This document shows, one piece after another, positions 32,549-44,316 of a DNA stretch of 64,000 bases. Each line of letters opens with the position of its first letter. The first letter of the stretch is position 1. The stretch is taken from the NCBI RefSeq assembly GCF_003144195.1, contig NW_020290069.1:16890-80889 (forward strand). The letters are read 5' to 3'. Made by a program: the position numbers and the translations under genes. A model generated the notes under the pieces. The model made no database searches and was not told the DNA's origin. It was given only the letters and a program-made list of their open reading frames with translations. The stretch comes from Ceraceosorus guamensis. Taxonomy: Eukaryota; Basidiomycota; Exobasidiomycetes; Ceraceosorales; Ceraceosoraceae.

Positions 32549-34198
32549 ATGGCCAGTCTACCACCAGAAGCGCTTGCGCTGCTCGTTCCCGTCAATCCGG
32601 TGCAGTACGAGATCATCGATGCTATCATCACCTTTGCGGTCTATGCGGGTTTTGCCATTGGTGTCGTCTCCGTCGAGTGGGTCGCCAACTGGGCAAATGA
32701 GATCAGACTTCTCCGCGCGAACTGGAGGTGGAGCAACGCCCTTTACTTTGTTTGTCGGTGAGTGTTCTCTTCTTCCTTTGCCCATCGCCTGCCTGCTATT
32801 CTCCAATGGCACAGCCACAATTCTCTTTTTGCATCGCATCGGTGCTGACCAAATGCTTTGACGCATCCTACCATTCTGCCGCCTTGTCTGCACGCCGTGA
32901 ACATCTCTTGCACATCGCACTGCAGGGCTTGCTCCATCGTCCTCTGCGCCTGCATCACGTACTCGCTTCGTGCAAGTCCCCACTGTCAATCGGGTGTGTT
33001 GGCACTCTACATTCCGCAGGCTGTCACTCACGCTGCCGGTGGCAGTATTTTCATTCTGCGCACCATGGCCATTTGGGGTGAGTTGCGCTAATTGGCACAA
33101 TGTCTTGGCGGCAATGCCAAACAGGACGAAGGACGACACGGCTGACGCAATGCTCTTGCCGCCCATGTGCTTGCTTCAAAACCAAAAGACTGGAACAAAG
33201 TCGTGCTACTGATGCTTGTCATCAGTCTGATGGCCACCGTAGGCTGCATGGTAGGGGTTGGCTACACGCAGCTCATCGCCACGCCCAATCCGATTGGATT
33301 GCACAGCTGCCTCTTATCCTTGGACCCGCACCAAGTAGTGACATACTGGGTACCCGCCGTTTTCGACACAATGGTTCTGGTCTTCACCATCATCGGTCTG
33401 CGTCGTAAGCCGGCGGGAGCGATGCGCAAAAAGCTCCTTCAGCCTACCGTTCTCTGGTACTCTGTCGTCACCGCGTCTTACTGGATCGTCGGTATCTGGA
33501 CGCTAACACTTCCAGACAAGGTGACATTGTTCGGAGGGGTCTGGACAGCTGTTGTCGCACCCATTGCATATTGCCGCGTCTTCCTTGACCTTCGTCAAGA
33601 TTCGCAATTCGGCCGGACGAGCAACAATCAGCACTTGGGCAGCAGCGGCAATGGAACAAACTCACGTTCTATCGGCCTTTTCAGCAGTCGTAGCGAGAGC
33701 AAGGGCAAACAATTCGGAAGTCCCTCTTTCGATCGTTCTTTTGTCCAGCATCCCGAAGCCGCTACAAACAATTTCCGAAATGCCCCGCCTTTGGAGCAAA
33801 TCCACACTGAAAAGCGCAATCGATCTGGATCTCATCCGCATGGCGCATGGCAAGTGCATAGCCCGCATCAGCAGGCAAATGGTGCATCGAAGATGGGTAA
33901 CGACATGGAGCAAGAAGGCGAGGAGGGATTCGCACTCGAACAGATTTCTGCACCATCGCCTCTTTCGTCCAACCGACTCAGACAGGGAGAGGCTGCTGAA
34001 GCAGGAGGCGTCCGACTCAACATCAATACCGAGGTCTTTCGGAGCGATCCTGACGACCATCACTCGTTTCGGTCTAGAGACGCGCCACTTTCGGATCTTC
34101 CCGTCGCGATGGACACCCGTCCGAGCCCCAGCGCGCCTCTTGCGGAGATTCAAGCTAGCCGCAACAGGTGGACCCGTGAAGCTGATCGTTTGGCTTGA
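32549..34198 (+). CDS. Seven-transmembrane integral membrane protein (basidiomycete DUF6533-like)
   Basis: Three exons: 32549-32757, 32926-33077 and 33189-34198; phases agree, giving about 456 residues. Roughly seven hydrophobic helices are visible in the first ~260 residues, for example IIDAIITFAVYAGFAIGVVS, SIVLCACITYSL, VVLLMLVISLMATVGCMVGV, VPAVFDTMVLVFTIIGL and VLWYSVVTASYWIVGIW. The N-terminus is short and the long Ser/Asn/Arg-rich C-terminal tail looks cytoplasmic. This layout is common in a large basidiomycete family of unknown function that looks receptor-like. No ligand or G-protein motif can be assigned. The third exon's acceptor (AAAAG at 33188) is chosen by phase; a nearby alternative would change only a few residues. 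Confidence 0.7.
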
Positions 34199-35607
34199 CC
34201 GCACAACATTCCTCTTCTAGCCCACTTCTCGCATGTGACTCTATGTCCAGAGAGAAGTTGAGCATTACGATTGCGAGGACTGTAAGCTTCGTCCTCTCTT
34301 CGAGCTAGAGCTTGTGGTCTTCCAACACCCTGCCATGTTGCTCATCCAGCTTCCTATGTTGAACTTTTGTAATGTTCGACTCTCGCCTGATACACTTCAT
34401 TCATCTGTAGTCTGACTCTCTCTCTCTCTCTCTTCGCCCGCTTTCCCTCCTTACCCTGAAGGGCATTTCCGACTCTCTTTCGGCCCCTCTTTTCATACCT
34501 GTACTTTTCAATTGCACGAGCTTCAATGGAGTATCGATATGAGAACAAGTACAGAGCCTTGTCAGCCGTTGTGCTGCATCCGACCCATGAGCAACCTTGA
34601 TGTGCAGTTCTTCAAAAGGTTGCCAGCTACCAGTGTACACAGATTCTGACAAATGACGCCGCCTTCTGAAATTCATTCACCTCTTGTGCTTTCAGCCCGC
34701 GAATCAAGAGCAGCGGTGGAAATCGACCCACTGTCTGGGCTTGCTTGCGGTACACAAAGATCTTCTCTGCATCAGCCAGCCATCTCTGGTGCAGAGGAGA
34801 GGTCTGTGTGGCCAGATCGGCTTGGAATGATTAACTCTCTGAGCACGTTGTCTACACGATTCTGCTCCAATTCCGCTTCCCATGCCTCACAGTCTAGTCC
34901 TTTGGCACTATCCCGCACGCTCCCATGCCTCACAGTCTAGTCCTTTGGCACTATCCCGCATGCTGTGGTCAAATACGAGGCCGGATTGCTCTGCTTTCGG
35001 ACACCACAAAGTGGACAAGCGATCGCCCTTTCTCTTTTCTGGGCAGCGAGGGGGAAAATGCAGCAAAAGGGCGGACAAGGCGCCGTCGGAGATGCATTGC
35101 ACGAAATCGTTTCAAGGCAAAGTGTGGGCGAAGGCGTGCGCGCCGAACTTGGGTCAGGAATAGTCGCATCTGCGGTAACACCATCGAAGGCTGCACGACT
35201 ACAACAAAGAAAAAGAGTCGATAGGACCCATCACCTCTGATGGAGATGTTCATGTCGACTGTCGAAGCGCAACTTGCGCGTGCCGAAACCGCGCTGGATG
35301 CAGTGCTCTGCTATGCATAGAGACCAGCATCTGTGTCGCAGCAGACGTCTTTCCTTGCCGCTCCTTTTGGCTGACACGATGAGCGCTGTCCACTGGACGC
35401 CAGGAAATGATGTGATGTGATTAAGAAGGGAGTAGTACTTCCAATGCTGCTGACGACCTGCTGAGCAGACCGTAGGAGAGCTGATCCACCACCGCCTCCT
35501 GGGCGACCTGACCTGACCTGACTTGACCTGATCGGGAGCACGGGTCGCAGGCAAAGGGGAGGGACGAGAGGAGACGAGACGAGAAGAGAAGAGACGAGAC
35601 GGGGGGC
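34199..35607. other. Intergenic region between convergent genes
   Basis: No supported gene; the open frames here (longest about 130 codons) look like chance. It contains a TC repeat (34415-34431), the 43-bp tandem duplication, TGACC repeats (35508-35531) and GAGAC/GAGAA runs (35565-35600). Confidence 0.5.
34878..34963. repeat. 43-bp tandem duplication
   Basis: Two adjacent copies begin at 34878 and 34921 with TCCCATGCCTCACAGTCTAG and differ only near their ends (CGCACGCT versus CGCATGCT). Confidence 0.95.
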
Positions 35608-35976
35608 TCATTTGCGCCGCCACTGCTCCGGCACGAACATTTGCTCGCGCGGTATCGCGATGCCAGTGTCGGTGTGCACGATGCTGATACCATCACCCTC
35701 ATCGACGATCTGCAGGTCCGAGCCGACTGGCAGGTCCCAGATGCCGATCAGCGCGGGCTCGCGCTCGCAGACCAGATTAAAGTCGACCACCTGCATATTC
35801 TCCGAGTCGGCCAGGTACTCCTCCGTGTCGATGTCGCTGAAGATCCGCCAGCCATTGTCGGCGGCAGCTTGAGACTCTTCGCGCACCATCCACTTGACCC
35901 GACCGGCGCCGCCGACGACGTTGGTCGAGGCCAAGCACGCCCCGGCATCTGCGATGAACTCGATTGGCGCGGTCAT
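35608..35976 (-). CDS. Imm33/DUF2185-domain protein
   Basis: Single exon of 122 codons. The start is the first in-frame ATG (35976); the frame extends upstream without another ATG. Almost the whole protein matches the pattern of the Imm33 (DUF2185) family: a small N-terminal strand region, VKWMVREE, then DNGWRIFSDIDTEEYLADSE, then a Pro-centred strand ending IWDLPVGSD. In bacteria this domain occurs in polymorphic-toxin immunity proteins and in stand-alone regulators of unknown role. In a fungus it may be an old acquisition by transfer. No toxin-like gene is seen beside it. The product is predicted cytosolic, acidic, with no signal peptide. Family assignment is from memory of the domain pattern. 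Confidence 0.7.
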   Translation of the reverse strand: MTAPIEFIADAGACLASTNVVGGAGRVKWMVREESQAAADNGWRIFSDIDTEEYLADSENMQVVDFNLVCEREPALIGIWDLPVGSDLQIVDEGDGISIVHTDTGIAIPREQMFVPEQWRRK

Positions 35977-37023
35977 TGTCTTGGCCCGAAGTTGGTGGAT
36001 GTGTATCGGCGGCCCTGCTGGTGGAAAGCTGAGTGGTTGCGCAGCGGGGCCCTCGACTGCATCGTCTTTGGGATCGCGGGCGGGAGATGATGGAGGAGTC
36101 ACGAGTTTCCGGTCGTCTTGCCGTGCACGCACACAAGCAATTAAGTCGTGAGTCCTGCCTGATGCAGGTCATGGTCTCGGTCGAGTCAGGAGTCTGATGA
36201 GTCTTGAGTCTCGGCTGCGTGAAACATGGGGACAAACGTGAGCACGTGACGAAGCGCGCGACGCGCATAGACATGCATGAGCGAGATGGTTGGGACGCCT
36301 GACACAAGCAATCCTATGCTCACTTCCAGCGATGTCTCGTGTAGCTTGCCACAAATCAGAATGTCGATGAAGCTCGTCAATCGTGGATTGCAGCCACGAA
36401 TGTTGAATTCAAAGGCCACCACGCAACAAAATTCGATCTGAGGAGATCGGGCCTAATGTGCATGGCAGACGGCCAAGGCTAGTTGTGCGTCGAGATCACC
36501 TCTCATGCGGCCAAAAGAGCGCATACACGCGCTCGCCGAACTTGGTCACGTTGTAGCTTACCATTGCCGAGCCCAAACGCCGGCCATTCAAGAGCGACAA
36601 TGAATGCAGCGACGAATGCCTCATCAGCCAAGCGAAGTGGGCAAGGAGCACGTATGATTGGCGGTCACAGCTCAGCGTCAGTGGGACACTGCTTGTCTGT
36701 GACCCACCATCGCGGTCGCTTCGCTTGGCGACTGAGTGTGGAGGAAGAAGGAGGCTGCACGCGTGCTCATGCGATTCTTGTGATGGACCGCCATTGAGTG
36801 CAGAGCGCTCTGATAATCGGGTGTAGTAGAAGTATCATTGAGGGGTATAGATAGTCAGCTGATCACTCCATTGTCTCGCTCGCCACCAGCTGGGCGGAGT
36901 AGATGTAGCTGACAAGCAACATGGTCACACGCAATGCGGCGGCACGGCGCTGCGTTGTAGCGCCATCTAGCCATCTTGCGAATGACTCGGCTCAACGTCG
37001 TAAGACGTGCGGTCGGCGACCGT
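35977..37023. other. Gene-free spacer
   Basis: No supported gene. It contains the upstream region of the Imm33 gene, short CGTGA motifs (36140-36200) and the likely 3' region of the RG-rich gene. The open frame at 36483-36797 has no recognisable feature and starts with a non-ATG codon. Confidence 0.45.
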
Positions 37024-38066
37024 CTAGGCGCCTCTTTCTGGTCTCGCACCTGTTGCTCGAGCGCCACCTCGTACAGCGTCCGGTCGCGCATTCCTCTCCC
37101 AAGGTTTGTGCACTTGCTCTTCCTTTTCCGCGTCCCAAGCCCTGGTCGAAGAGTGCTGCAACTTTCGCGCCGCATTCGCTGCCCTCTCTTGCGCTATAGC
37201 GGCCTGCGAGACGATGACACAAAGGAACTTTGATCAGCATCTCGTCTTGACATTGCACGAGGCAATTCTCACAGGCGACACGTGACACCGCTACCACAGA
37301 GCCAACTCACATCTCTCTCCTTTTCCCTTCTCATCCTCTCCTTTTTCTCCCTTTTCACTTCCGCCTCTTTTTGCATTGCTTCCCTCCTCTTCGCCTCTTC
37401 TTCCTTGGTCCTCTCTCCATATCTCTGCAAGTCTTCCTCCACTTGTGCTCGCCTAGCCATGATGTTCTCATTAGCCGCTCTAGCCTTGGCCAACCTAGCT
37501 TCTAGCTCCGATTCGCTCGGCTTGGAGCGAGCAGGACCTCCTGTAGTATGCCGCGTGGGATTGGTGTATGCTGGGGACGCCTTGGGAGATTTGGGCGCAG
37601 AGGGGGGCGAGGTGGGCATGCTGGACTGTGCTGCTGATCCTGACTGCGGATCTGCAACTCCATTCGCATTCACGTGAACCGCATCGCTCGAGTCGACGAC
37701 GAATGATGCTGCATCGCTGCTCGGCTTCGTATTCCCTGGTGCAGCTCCTCCTGCTCCTCCCCCTCGGCCCCGTCCTTTCGCAGTGTCCGAACCCCGACTA
37801 GCGCCTCTCCCTCTACCCCGGCCCCGTCCCCTGCCTCTCTCCCACCTCTCTCCCTCCTTGCCGTCTGATTTGGGCGCTCGAGGTGCAGCCATGTCGCGCG
37901 ACGCCGCCGCCTCCTCCTGCTCTGGCGGGTCTGCGATGGTGGCATCGCGCGGTACCGCATCCAAGTCATTGGCCTTCTTTTCGCCAGCAACTTTCAAAGT
38001 TTGGGCGTTGGGTTTACCTGATGCCCTCCGCTCCTCCTCCTCCTTACCATGATCTGAGCTAGACAT
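37024..38066 (-). CDS. RG-rich, coiled-coil protein (possible RNA-binding protein)
   Basis: Two exons: 38066-37311 and 37203-37024; phase 0 on both sides gives 311 residues. It has an acidic N-terminus, an Arg-Gly block (about residues 78-105, repeated GRGRGRG), a low-complexity linker, then a charged helix rich in Glu/Lys/Arg (AKARAANENIMARRAQVEED onward). The second exon continues this helix and contains RKLQHSSTRAWDAEKEEQ. RG-rich segments commonly bind RNA. No catalytic or folded domain is seen and I do not recognise a named ortholog. It is divergent from the complex I gene. Confidence 0.7.
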
Positions 38067-38809
38067 TTCTCACTCAGCCGTCGCCTCTCCGCCAAGGACA
38101 ATGGCTTTTCCAAATCGCCTCTTCGCCGGCTGCAGGATGTCAAACTCTTGTTCTTCAGACACCTCGATACTCGTGACTCGTGACTGAGATTCTCTCTGTG
38201 TTGAGTAGATCACGAATGAGGTGGTCGGGTGTTGGGTGTTTATCGTTGCGTGTGTTGGACAGCTTTACAGCATTACAAGCATGAGCGCCGCGGCCTCGTC
38301 TTTTCGTAGTGCCGTCCAACGAGTCACGTGTGTTTTGTGGCGCGCGATTCAAGATTTTGATTCACTCAAGACTCTTGACTCAAAAACTCAAAACTCAAAT
38401 TACTCACGACTCGTGACTGATTACCAATCCACGCGCGCCGAGTAACGCGCGGGATGTCCACGTGGGATCGACGGCCATGCGCACCAAACGCCCGCCACGC
38501 TACAGCGTCGCACGCACGGGCGATTAGGAACGTCGGTCGCGACGCACGAATCACAACTCTGATTGCTGTGATTCGGAGAGCCGACCAACCCCAACGCTGT
38601 CGCTCGTCCGCTAAGCCTTGACTCTTCCCTCACCGCACGCATCGCCATCGACGCTTCTCCTTGCCTGTAGCACTGTCCACACACTCTATCCCTGCACGTC
38701 TCTCTCTCTCACTTGCTCTCGATCAGGCAGTGCCACGAAGGCACCCTCGCGCCCGCGCCCGCGCCCGCAGCCAGACATCCCACTCACAATCTCCGCCTCG
38801 TGGCTCATC
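38067..38809. promoter_or_regulatory. Shared divergent promoter region of the RG-rich and complex I genes
   Basis: A 743-bp spacer between divergent starts. It holds several CTCGTGACT/AGTCACG motifs (38168-38190, 38405-38420), AAAACTCAA repeats (38383-38400) and a GC-rich (GCCCGC)n run (38749-38766) just before the complex I start. Confidence 0.55.
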
Positions 38810-40229
38810 ATGTCGCTGTCCATCTCCAGAAGCGCAAGTCAAGCGCTCCGTGCGGTCAGCGGTCAAGCGACCAAGGGAGCAGCGCAGAGCTTGTCCAAAG
38901 CGGTCGCACCCGTCCAGGTCAGAGCATTGTCCAGCGCCAAGCCCAGAGCTGCGCTGCAGGGTGTTGCGGGAGATAAGGGTGAGTGGGGATGCGGCTACTT
39001 GGCGTGGAGGGGGCAAGTCAGGGCATACAGCTGCTTGAATCGGTAGAAGGAATCAACAATGTACCAGGGAAGGACGCCACAAGCTCGCAACGTCAGCTCG
39101 CGACGCCAGCTGTGCCGCTACTGTATATCGTCAGAAGGAGGTCGCGATGGAAGAGCTCGGGGTGCATGCACATCTTGGACCTTTGTAGCACGGTCTATGC
39201 TGTCTAGCAGCGTGGTGGACGATGTTTCCGAGACTGTCTGCTGGCCGCGTAGGAGGGCAAGGACGGCGAGGCTCAAGAGCTGGGTCGGGCAGGCACACGC
39301 GACGCTTCGCAGGTCGCCAGCCTGCATGCGATAGCCACATGTTGCGAGCCCTCACGCCTCAAGATGCAGCGTTTGGAAGTCGCGCCGATTCCCTCCCGCT
39401 GACGTCGCCATCCCCCTCTCATCGACACGTCAGTCAACCCTGACTCGCCCTTTGCCGAGTCGGCAGGATCCAACCCGATGGACAAGTTCAAGACTATCAC
39501 TCCTGCACTCCACGATTACGGCACCTATCTCGTATCTTGTGAGTGCAACCCTTGACCTCGCGCAGCTCGCCTCTCTGTTACGCCTGGGCTGAACCTCTCA
39601 TGGCGCATGTACGCTGCTGCGCAGGTCTTCCCAAGTACATTCAACAATTCTCGGTGGTAAAGGACGAGTTGACGCTGTATGTAGCGCCAGCCTCTGTCAT
39701 TCCCACGCTGCAGTTCCTTCGTGATCACACGCAAACGCAGTTCAAGGCGCTCATGGATGTCTCGGGAGCGGACTATCCTACCCGCAGTCAGCGCTTCGAG
39801 GTGATCTATCACCTCTTGTCTGTGCGACACAATGCTCGCATCCGGGTCAAGACATACGCGGACGAAGTCACTCCGGTCCCATCTGCCACTGCTCTCTTCC
39901 ACAGCGCCGATTGGTACGAGCGGGAAGTTTACGATATGTACGGCGTCTTTTTCGTGGGCCACCCCGATCTGAGAAGGATCTTGACGGATTACGGTTTCGA
40001 GGGCCACCCGCTCAGAAAGGATTTCCCATTGTCTGGCTACTCTGAAGTCAGATGGGACGAGGAGAGAAAGAGGATCGTGACGGAACCGCTGCAATTGACG
40101 CAGGCGTTTAGAGACTTTTCGGGAACGAGTCCGTGGGAGCAGATCGGAGAGGGTCAGGATTACACTCCAAACGCTTTCAAGCTCACCCCTCCCAAGGAAC
40201 CCGAGGGCGACGACAAGGGCAAGAAGTAG
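38810..40229 (+). CDS. NUGM: NADH:ubiquinone oxidoreductase 30-kDa subunit (complex I, mitochondrial)
   Basis: Three exons: 38810-38978, 39434-39538 and 39625-40229; phases agree, giving 292 residues. The N-terminal ~55 residues are basic, Ser/Ala-rich and free of acids, as expected for a mitochondrial presequence ([20 protein letters not shown]). The mature part is the NuoC-like 30-kDa subunit: [29 protein letters not shown], then the family signature [20 protein letters not shown] and [13 protein letters not shown]. This subunit belongs to the hydrophilic arm of complex I near the quinone site. The first intron is long (455 nt) for this window. Expected length is typical of fungal orthologs. 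Confidence 0.95.
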
Positions 40230-41734
40230 AGTTTGGCGCACCCACCTTGAGGCGTCGGACGCGCGCGCCTTGCGGCCGATTATAGAACGAATCTGATTCC
40301 TGCTCGCAATACATTCATCTCACGATCTCAAAGACGTGTGCTCGCGAGCGGTCTGGTGATGCTCAAGCGTTGGCCCAAGCTTTCGAGAGCGGTTTTGCAT
40401 CGCGAGGATCGAGCAGCAGCAGCTCTTTCCCCCCCCCCCCCCGCCCCCCCTTTTTCTCTCTTTCCCAATCGTCTCTGCTACCTCGAATCGGTGAGTGAGG
40501 GGATGTCGACTTGCTGTGTGCATCCTCTTGCGATGTCATGGCATCGAACGTGCGTCTCGAAGTTTAGGGGTACAGATCTTTCAAGTGGCCGCGGGCGGCA
40601 GAACCGCAAGGCAGGTAGACTATTGCACACCTCATGCTGATTCACCTTTTCCACATTCTATAATGGGCGATGTTGAGGCGCAGAGCCTGATCTCTCCACT
40701 TTCACATTCTCGAAGGGACTTTTTTTTAAATTTCTATGCGGCTGCGCGCTCTTTTCGCCCGACGAGCGAGCGAGCACTGATCGTCGTAGTCGAGCGCGAG
40801 TCGTAGTCGTAGTCGAGCGCGAAAAAGGCGGAACGTACCACCCGCCCATTCACGATGCAAGATGGGTCGTCGGACGCGCTTCTGAAAGCAACGACCTGAC
40901 AGGACCCGGGTCCACGTCTTTGGGGGGGGGGGGCGGTGCGAGCCAAGCTCAAACGACGTCTGCGGGGGGAATGACATTCTGGACGTTTGCTTGGACAGGA
41001 CTATGGCGTCAGAAAAAGCACGCCACGTCATCCGATCGATGACGCAGGGTCGAGAGCGAGCAGGGGTCCTGTTTGTTTGACCGGCAGACGCCCTACCTGT
41101 ATCGAGGCTCGATCACCATGGACCGACTGGCGGCGCACGCGTTTGGACCGTCTGTCGCGCTGCTAGAAGCGTGTGAGAGAAAAGCGGTCATGAGGAGCTA
41201 GCTAGCTACGTAGAGGGGCCGTGCCGGATGTTTCTCTCAATCGTGAATGCGACTCGTGACTGCCTCGTGAATTTGTCCACGCGCCATCGCGCGCATCAGG
41301 ATTTCCACGAAAGCCGCTTTTCGGTCGTGCTTGTCCTGTGCATCGTGAAACGCGAAATGCGAAATCGTGGCCGGATGCTTGTTTGCATGGCACGTACGGC
41401 CGCCCTTCGTCGGTCACCCTTTGAGCGCGTCGGGCCGATCAGCCGCCACGCAGCAGCATCGGTTCCGCGCGCGCGCATCACACTCCACCAAGCTCATAGC
41501 ACAGCACAGCACAGCACAGCACTTCACTTCGCGGTGCGTTTGCGTCTGCGTCTGCGTGCGCTGCTGCGTGCATGGTTGCGATTTGAATGCGATCGAGTGG
41601 CTGATGTGCGTGGCAGGCAGGCACGCCGGTACCATGTATATGCTCCCCGAAGCACGCGAAGCGCGGTGTGGCTTGATCCCGCGGAAGCCAAGAAAGCATG
41701 CAGTCTGAGTGGGCCGCGCGCGGGAGGATGGATG

Positions 41735-41816
41735 GGTTCGAGGGCAGCAGGTTGATCGAATCTGCGCGCGTTCCTAGGTTCGAGGGCAGGTCGATCGAAT
41801 CTGCTGCGCGTTCCTA
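41735..41816. repeat. Imperfect tandem duplication, units of 42 and 40 bp
   Basis: Copies at 41735-41776 and 41777-41816 both begin GGTTCGAGGGCAG and end GCGCGTTCCTA. They differ by small indels around the GATCGAATCTG core. Confidence 0.9.
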
Positions 41817-42444
41817 GATCAGCTAGACAGACCGACTCTTTGAAACGAAAGCTGCATGCATGGCACGTAAGTCGATCCCGACCGAACTTGCCTTTCCGAT
41901 GCGAAGCAGCGAGCGCGGGTAGCGCGTGTACGTGAGGGACGGTGGTGAGTAGAGGATTCTGTTCGACGTGTCGCGCATGTCTTCGCAAGTCGCGAGTCAG
42001 AGTCAAAGTGTGCATCGGTACCGAGACACACTCACACTCAGACTCGTGACTATACTCGCCGCGACTCTGCCGCGCAATCACCCTATCAACGCCGTCTGCA
42101 TGCATGCATGCAGGCACAGGACCCTCCCTATACACATCACTTAATTGCAGCGCGACCTGGATTCGTGATTGCTTAATTGTCGCTTGCCAAACTCTAAGAG
42201 TAGCGCCTCTGCTGCGGTGAAAGAGCGTGAGAGTCAGCTAGGCGCCACACAACATCACGCAGAGCGCAGACACGCCGCGGTCGGCACGGCACGCAATCAC
42301 GACCAGCTCGATCGACAGCAGGAAAAGCTGACCCATGCAAAGGCAAGCGCGTGGAATGCATGCATGGGTGCCCGGCACCGTACCTATTTACGTATACATA
42401 AATGACTCACGCGGCCAAGCCCCGCAGACAATCGCGGTACCGCG

Positions 42445-42445
<1 letters not shown>

Positions 42446-42478
<33 letters not shown>
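42446..42478. repeat. (CTG)11 microsatellite
   Basis: Eleven uninterrupted CTG triplets; non-coding in every model I can support. Confidence 0.95.
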
Positions 42479-42480
<2 letters not shown>

Positions 42481-43410
42481 TGTTTTGCGTGAGACTGATG
42501 ATGGGCGGGCGCTGGCGCTGATGGCGCTGCTTGATTGGCATCGATCGATCGACTCACCGGTCTGACTGCGCTCGTACCGGCACCGACAGTCGTGAGTGGC
42601 CAAGCTGAGTCACGAATGGCGATGGATGGCAAGCGCAGCCTCAAGCCAAGTCAAGAGGCTGAACTTGTGACTGCATTCATCGCTCTTGGGTTCTGTCTAC
42701 ACTATCGTCGTCCGTGTTGCTATTTGATGCACAGCCCGACGATCCCGGGCACAAAGGTGCATCCCATCCCATCCCGACCGAACACCCACGAATCGTGAAT
42801 CTTCTTGGCTCGCTCGCGCACGCGTGCGCGATGCGCCCGCTGCTGCTGCACATGCAGCAGGAGGCAGGCGAACTCAGCTCGCTCCCTGCTGGCCGCGTGT
42901 GCTCACAACCAACGCGGCAGAGCGGAGTTGACGGGACCCGCTGCATGCCCGTCCGGCCATGGCACCATGCCCACGATGGCTTGCCCACAAACAGATCAGC
43001 CATGGTCGGCGAGCAAGTCGTGTCGTGCGTGCGCAGCGGGTAAATGGGAAAGCGCGTGCGTGCGGGCGGGCGGGCGGGCGGCTTCCAGGCTTCAGGGACT
43101 CGTCCTTTCGGGAAGAGAAGGTTTCGCGTTGTTGGTAGCAAACACGCTCACAATTCTTGATTGTGATGGCGGCGGCTTGGATCATGCGTGATTGGTGATA
43201 GTGCCAGTGGAGAGGCAACAGGTATAAGAGGTGAATGCCCGCCTGGCACCCTTTGGATTGTGTTGCTCTGCCCCACGTATGCTGCTACAAACAAACCACA
43301 CACACACATCCTCCTCTTGCGTGAGAGATCGACTCGCCTATACGTCACACCTCGACAATCCCCCACCCGAGCGGAGAGATCTTCACCAGCTTCCACGGAC
43401 TGGCAACAGC

Positions 43411-44316
43411 ATGCTCACCATCGCCATTACGGATCGTTCCTTTGGCGTGCGAGCCAAGAGCCATGCTCATCATCGACTGTCCAATCGATCCTCGACGGAC
43501 GACGAAGAAGAAGAGCTGAGCTGCTTCGACAGTCTATCGCTCAGCAACGCGCTCGAACTCGAATTGGGCACCGAGCTCGCATCCCTGCTGCCGGCATCGA
43601 GGGGGTGCACGGCCGCACAAGCGCACGCCTCCGCGACAAACAAGGCATCAGCTCTGCAATCCAGACCATCTCACCTTAGTCTAAAGGGCCTCTCGACGGT
43701 GGAATCTCAGACGCCGAGCAGGACGCCACCGCCTTCTTACGTGTCCATAAACTCGCCACCTCCCACATACTTCTGCCAAATGGCGGACGAGAGGATGAGG
43801 TGCGCGACTGGAGAAGGAGAAGCCTCCAAGCTGCTGCTCGTCGAAGCTTCTTTGGCTGCCGGATGGTCTGCAAAGGTCAAGAGACGACGCGAGCGCAAAC
43901 TTTCGAGGACGGAGCCTGCAGACTTGCAGTCGGCCGCGATGGTCCGATCGACGGTGAACGGCACCGCACACACATCCGAGGCGCAGGACTGCGCGCAGAG
44001 CGACGCATGCTCCAACCAAAGACCTCGTAACGACGCAGCAGCAACAGCAGCAGCAGCAGCACCGCCAACCGCGGTGAACGCGCGCGCAACCGGTTCATCA
44101 CCGTCTCCGACCGACGCGGCTTGCATGCCCTTCGATGCGTCGCCGACGAGTTCGCTCAAGCGCACCTCGAGCACGTCTAGGTCGAGTGTGCTCAAGCAAG
44201 TTCGATTCGAGGATGAAGAGAAGAAGAGGCTGTGGAAAGAGTCGAGAATGGGCAAAGGGTGGAGACTCGGCAGCCCGACGACCGTTCTTCTTGGTTTGGC
44301 TTCGCAAACGGCGTAA
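43411..44316 (+). CDS. Hypothetical low-complexity protein
   Basis: One exon of 301 codons from the ATG at 43411; the frame is open upstream to an ATG at 43279, so a longer start is possible. I do not recognise a domain. The protein is Ser/Ala/Thr-rich with an acidic cluster (TDDEEEELSC), a proline-rich motif (PPPSYVSINSPPPTYF) that includes a PPxY-type site, an Ala run (ATAAAAA), and a basic/acidic C-terminal segment (VLKQVRFEDEEKKRLWKESR). Such features suggest a disordered regulatory protein. The coding call rests on frame length and on a region of codon-like composition, not on homology. Confidence 0.5.
   Translation: MLTIAITDRSFGVRAKSHAHHRLSNRSSTDDEEEELSCFDSLSLSNALELELGTELASLLPASRGCTAAQAHASATNKASALQSRPSHLSLKGLSTVESQTPSRTPPPSYVSINSPPPTYFCQMADERMRCATGEGEASKLLLVEASLAAGWSAKVKRRRERKLSRTEPADLQSAAMVRSTVNGTAHTSEAQDCAQSDACSNQRPRNDAAATAAAAAPPTAVNARATGSSPSPTDAACMPFDASPTSSLKRTSSTSRSSVLKQVRFEDEEKKRLWKESRMGKGWRLGSPTTVLLGLASQTA

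Larger units (their letters stand above)
40230..43410. other. 3.2-kb gene-free, repeat-rich spacer
   Basis: No supported gene on either strand. Contents seen: a C homopolymer run (40429-40450), a G run (40920-40932), short AGCACAGC repeats (41502-41522), the 42/40-bp duplication, GCATGC clusters (42098-42112), the (CTG)11 run and a GGGC run (43066-43080). It looks like the same motif-rich spacer DNA as elsewhere in the window. Confidence 0.5.

Noticed and set aside
36483-36797. 104-codon plus-strand frame
   Set aside because: It starts at a non-ATG codon, shows no domain and has an odd composition.
41735-41816. GGTTCGAG repeats that look like a tRNA T-loop
   Set aside because: No acceptor, D or anticodon stems can be folded around them; they belong to a plain tandem duplication.
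31877-43080. GGGC/CCCG and CTG runs as CRISPR-like or origin elements
   Set aside because: They are simple microsatellites without spacers or any other organised structure.
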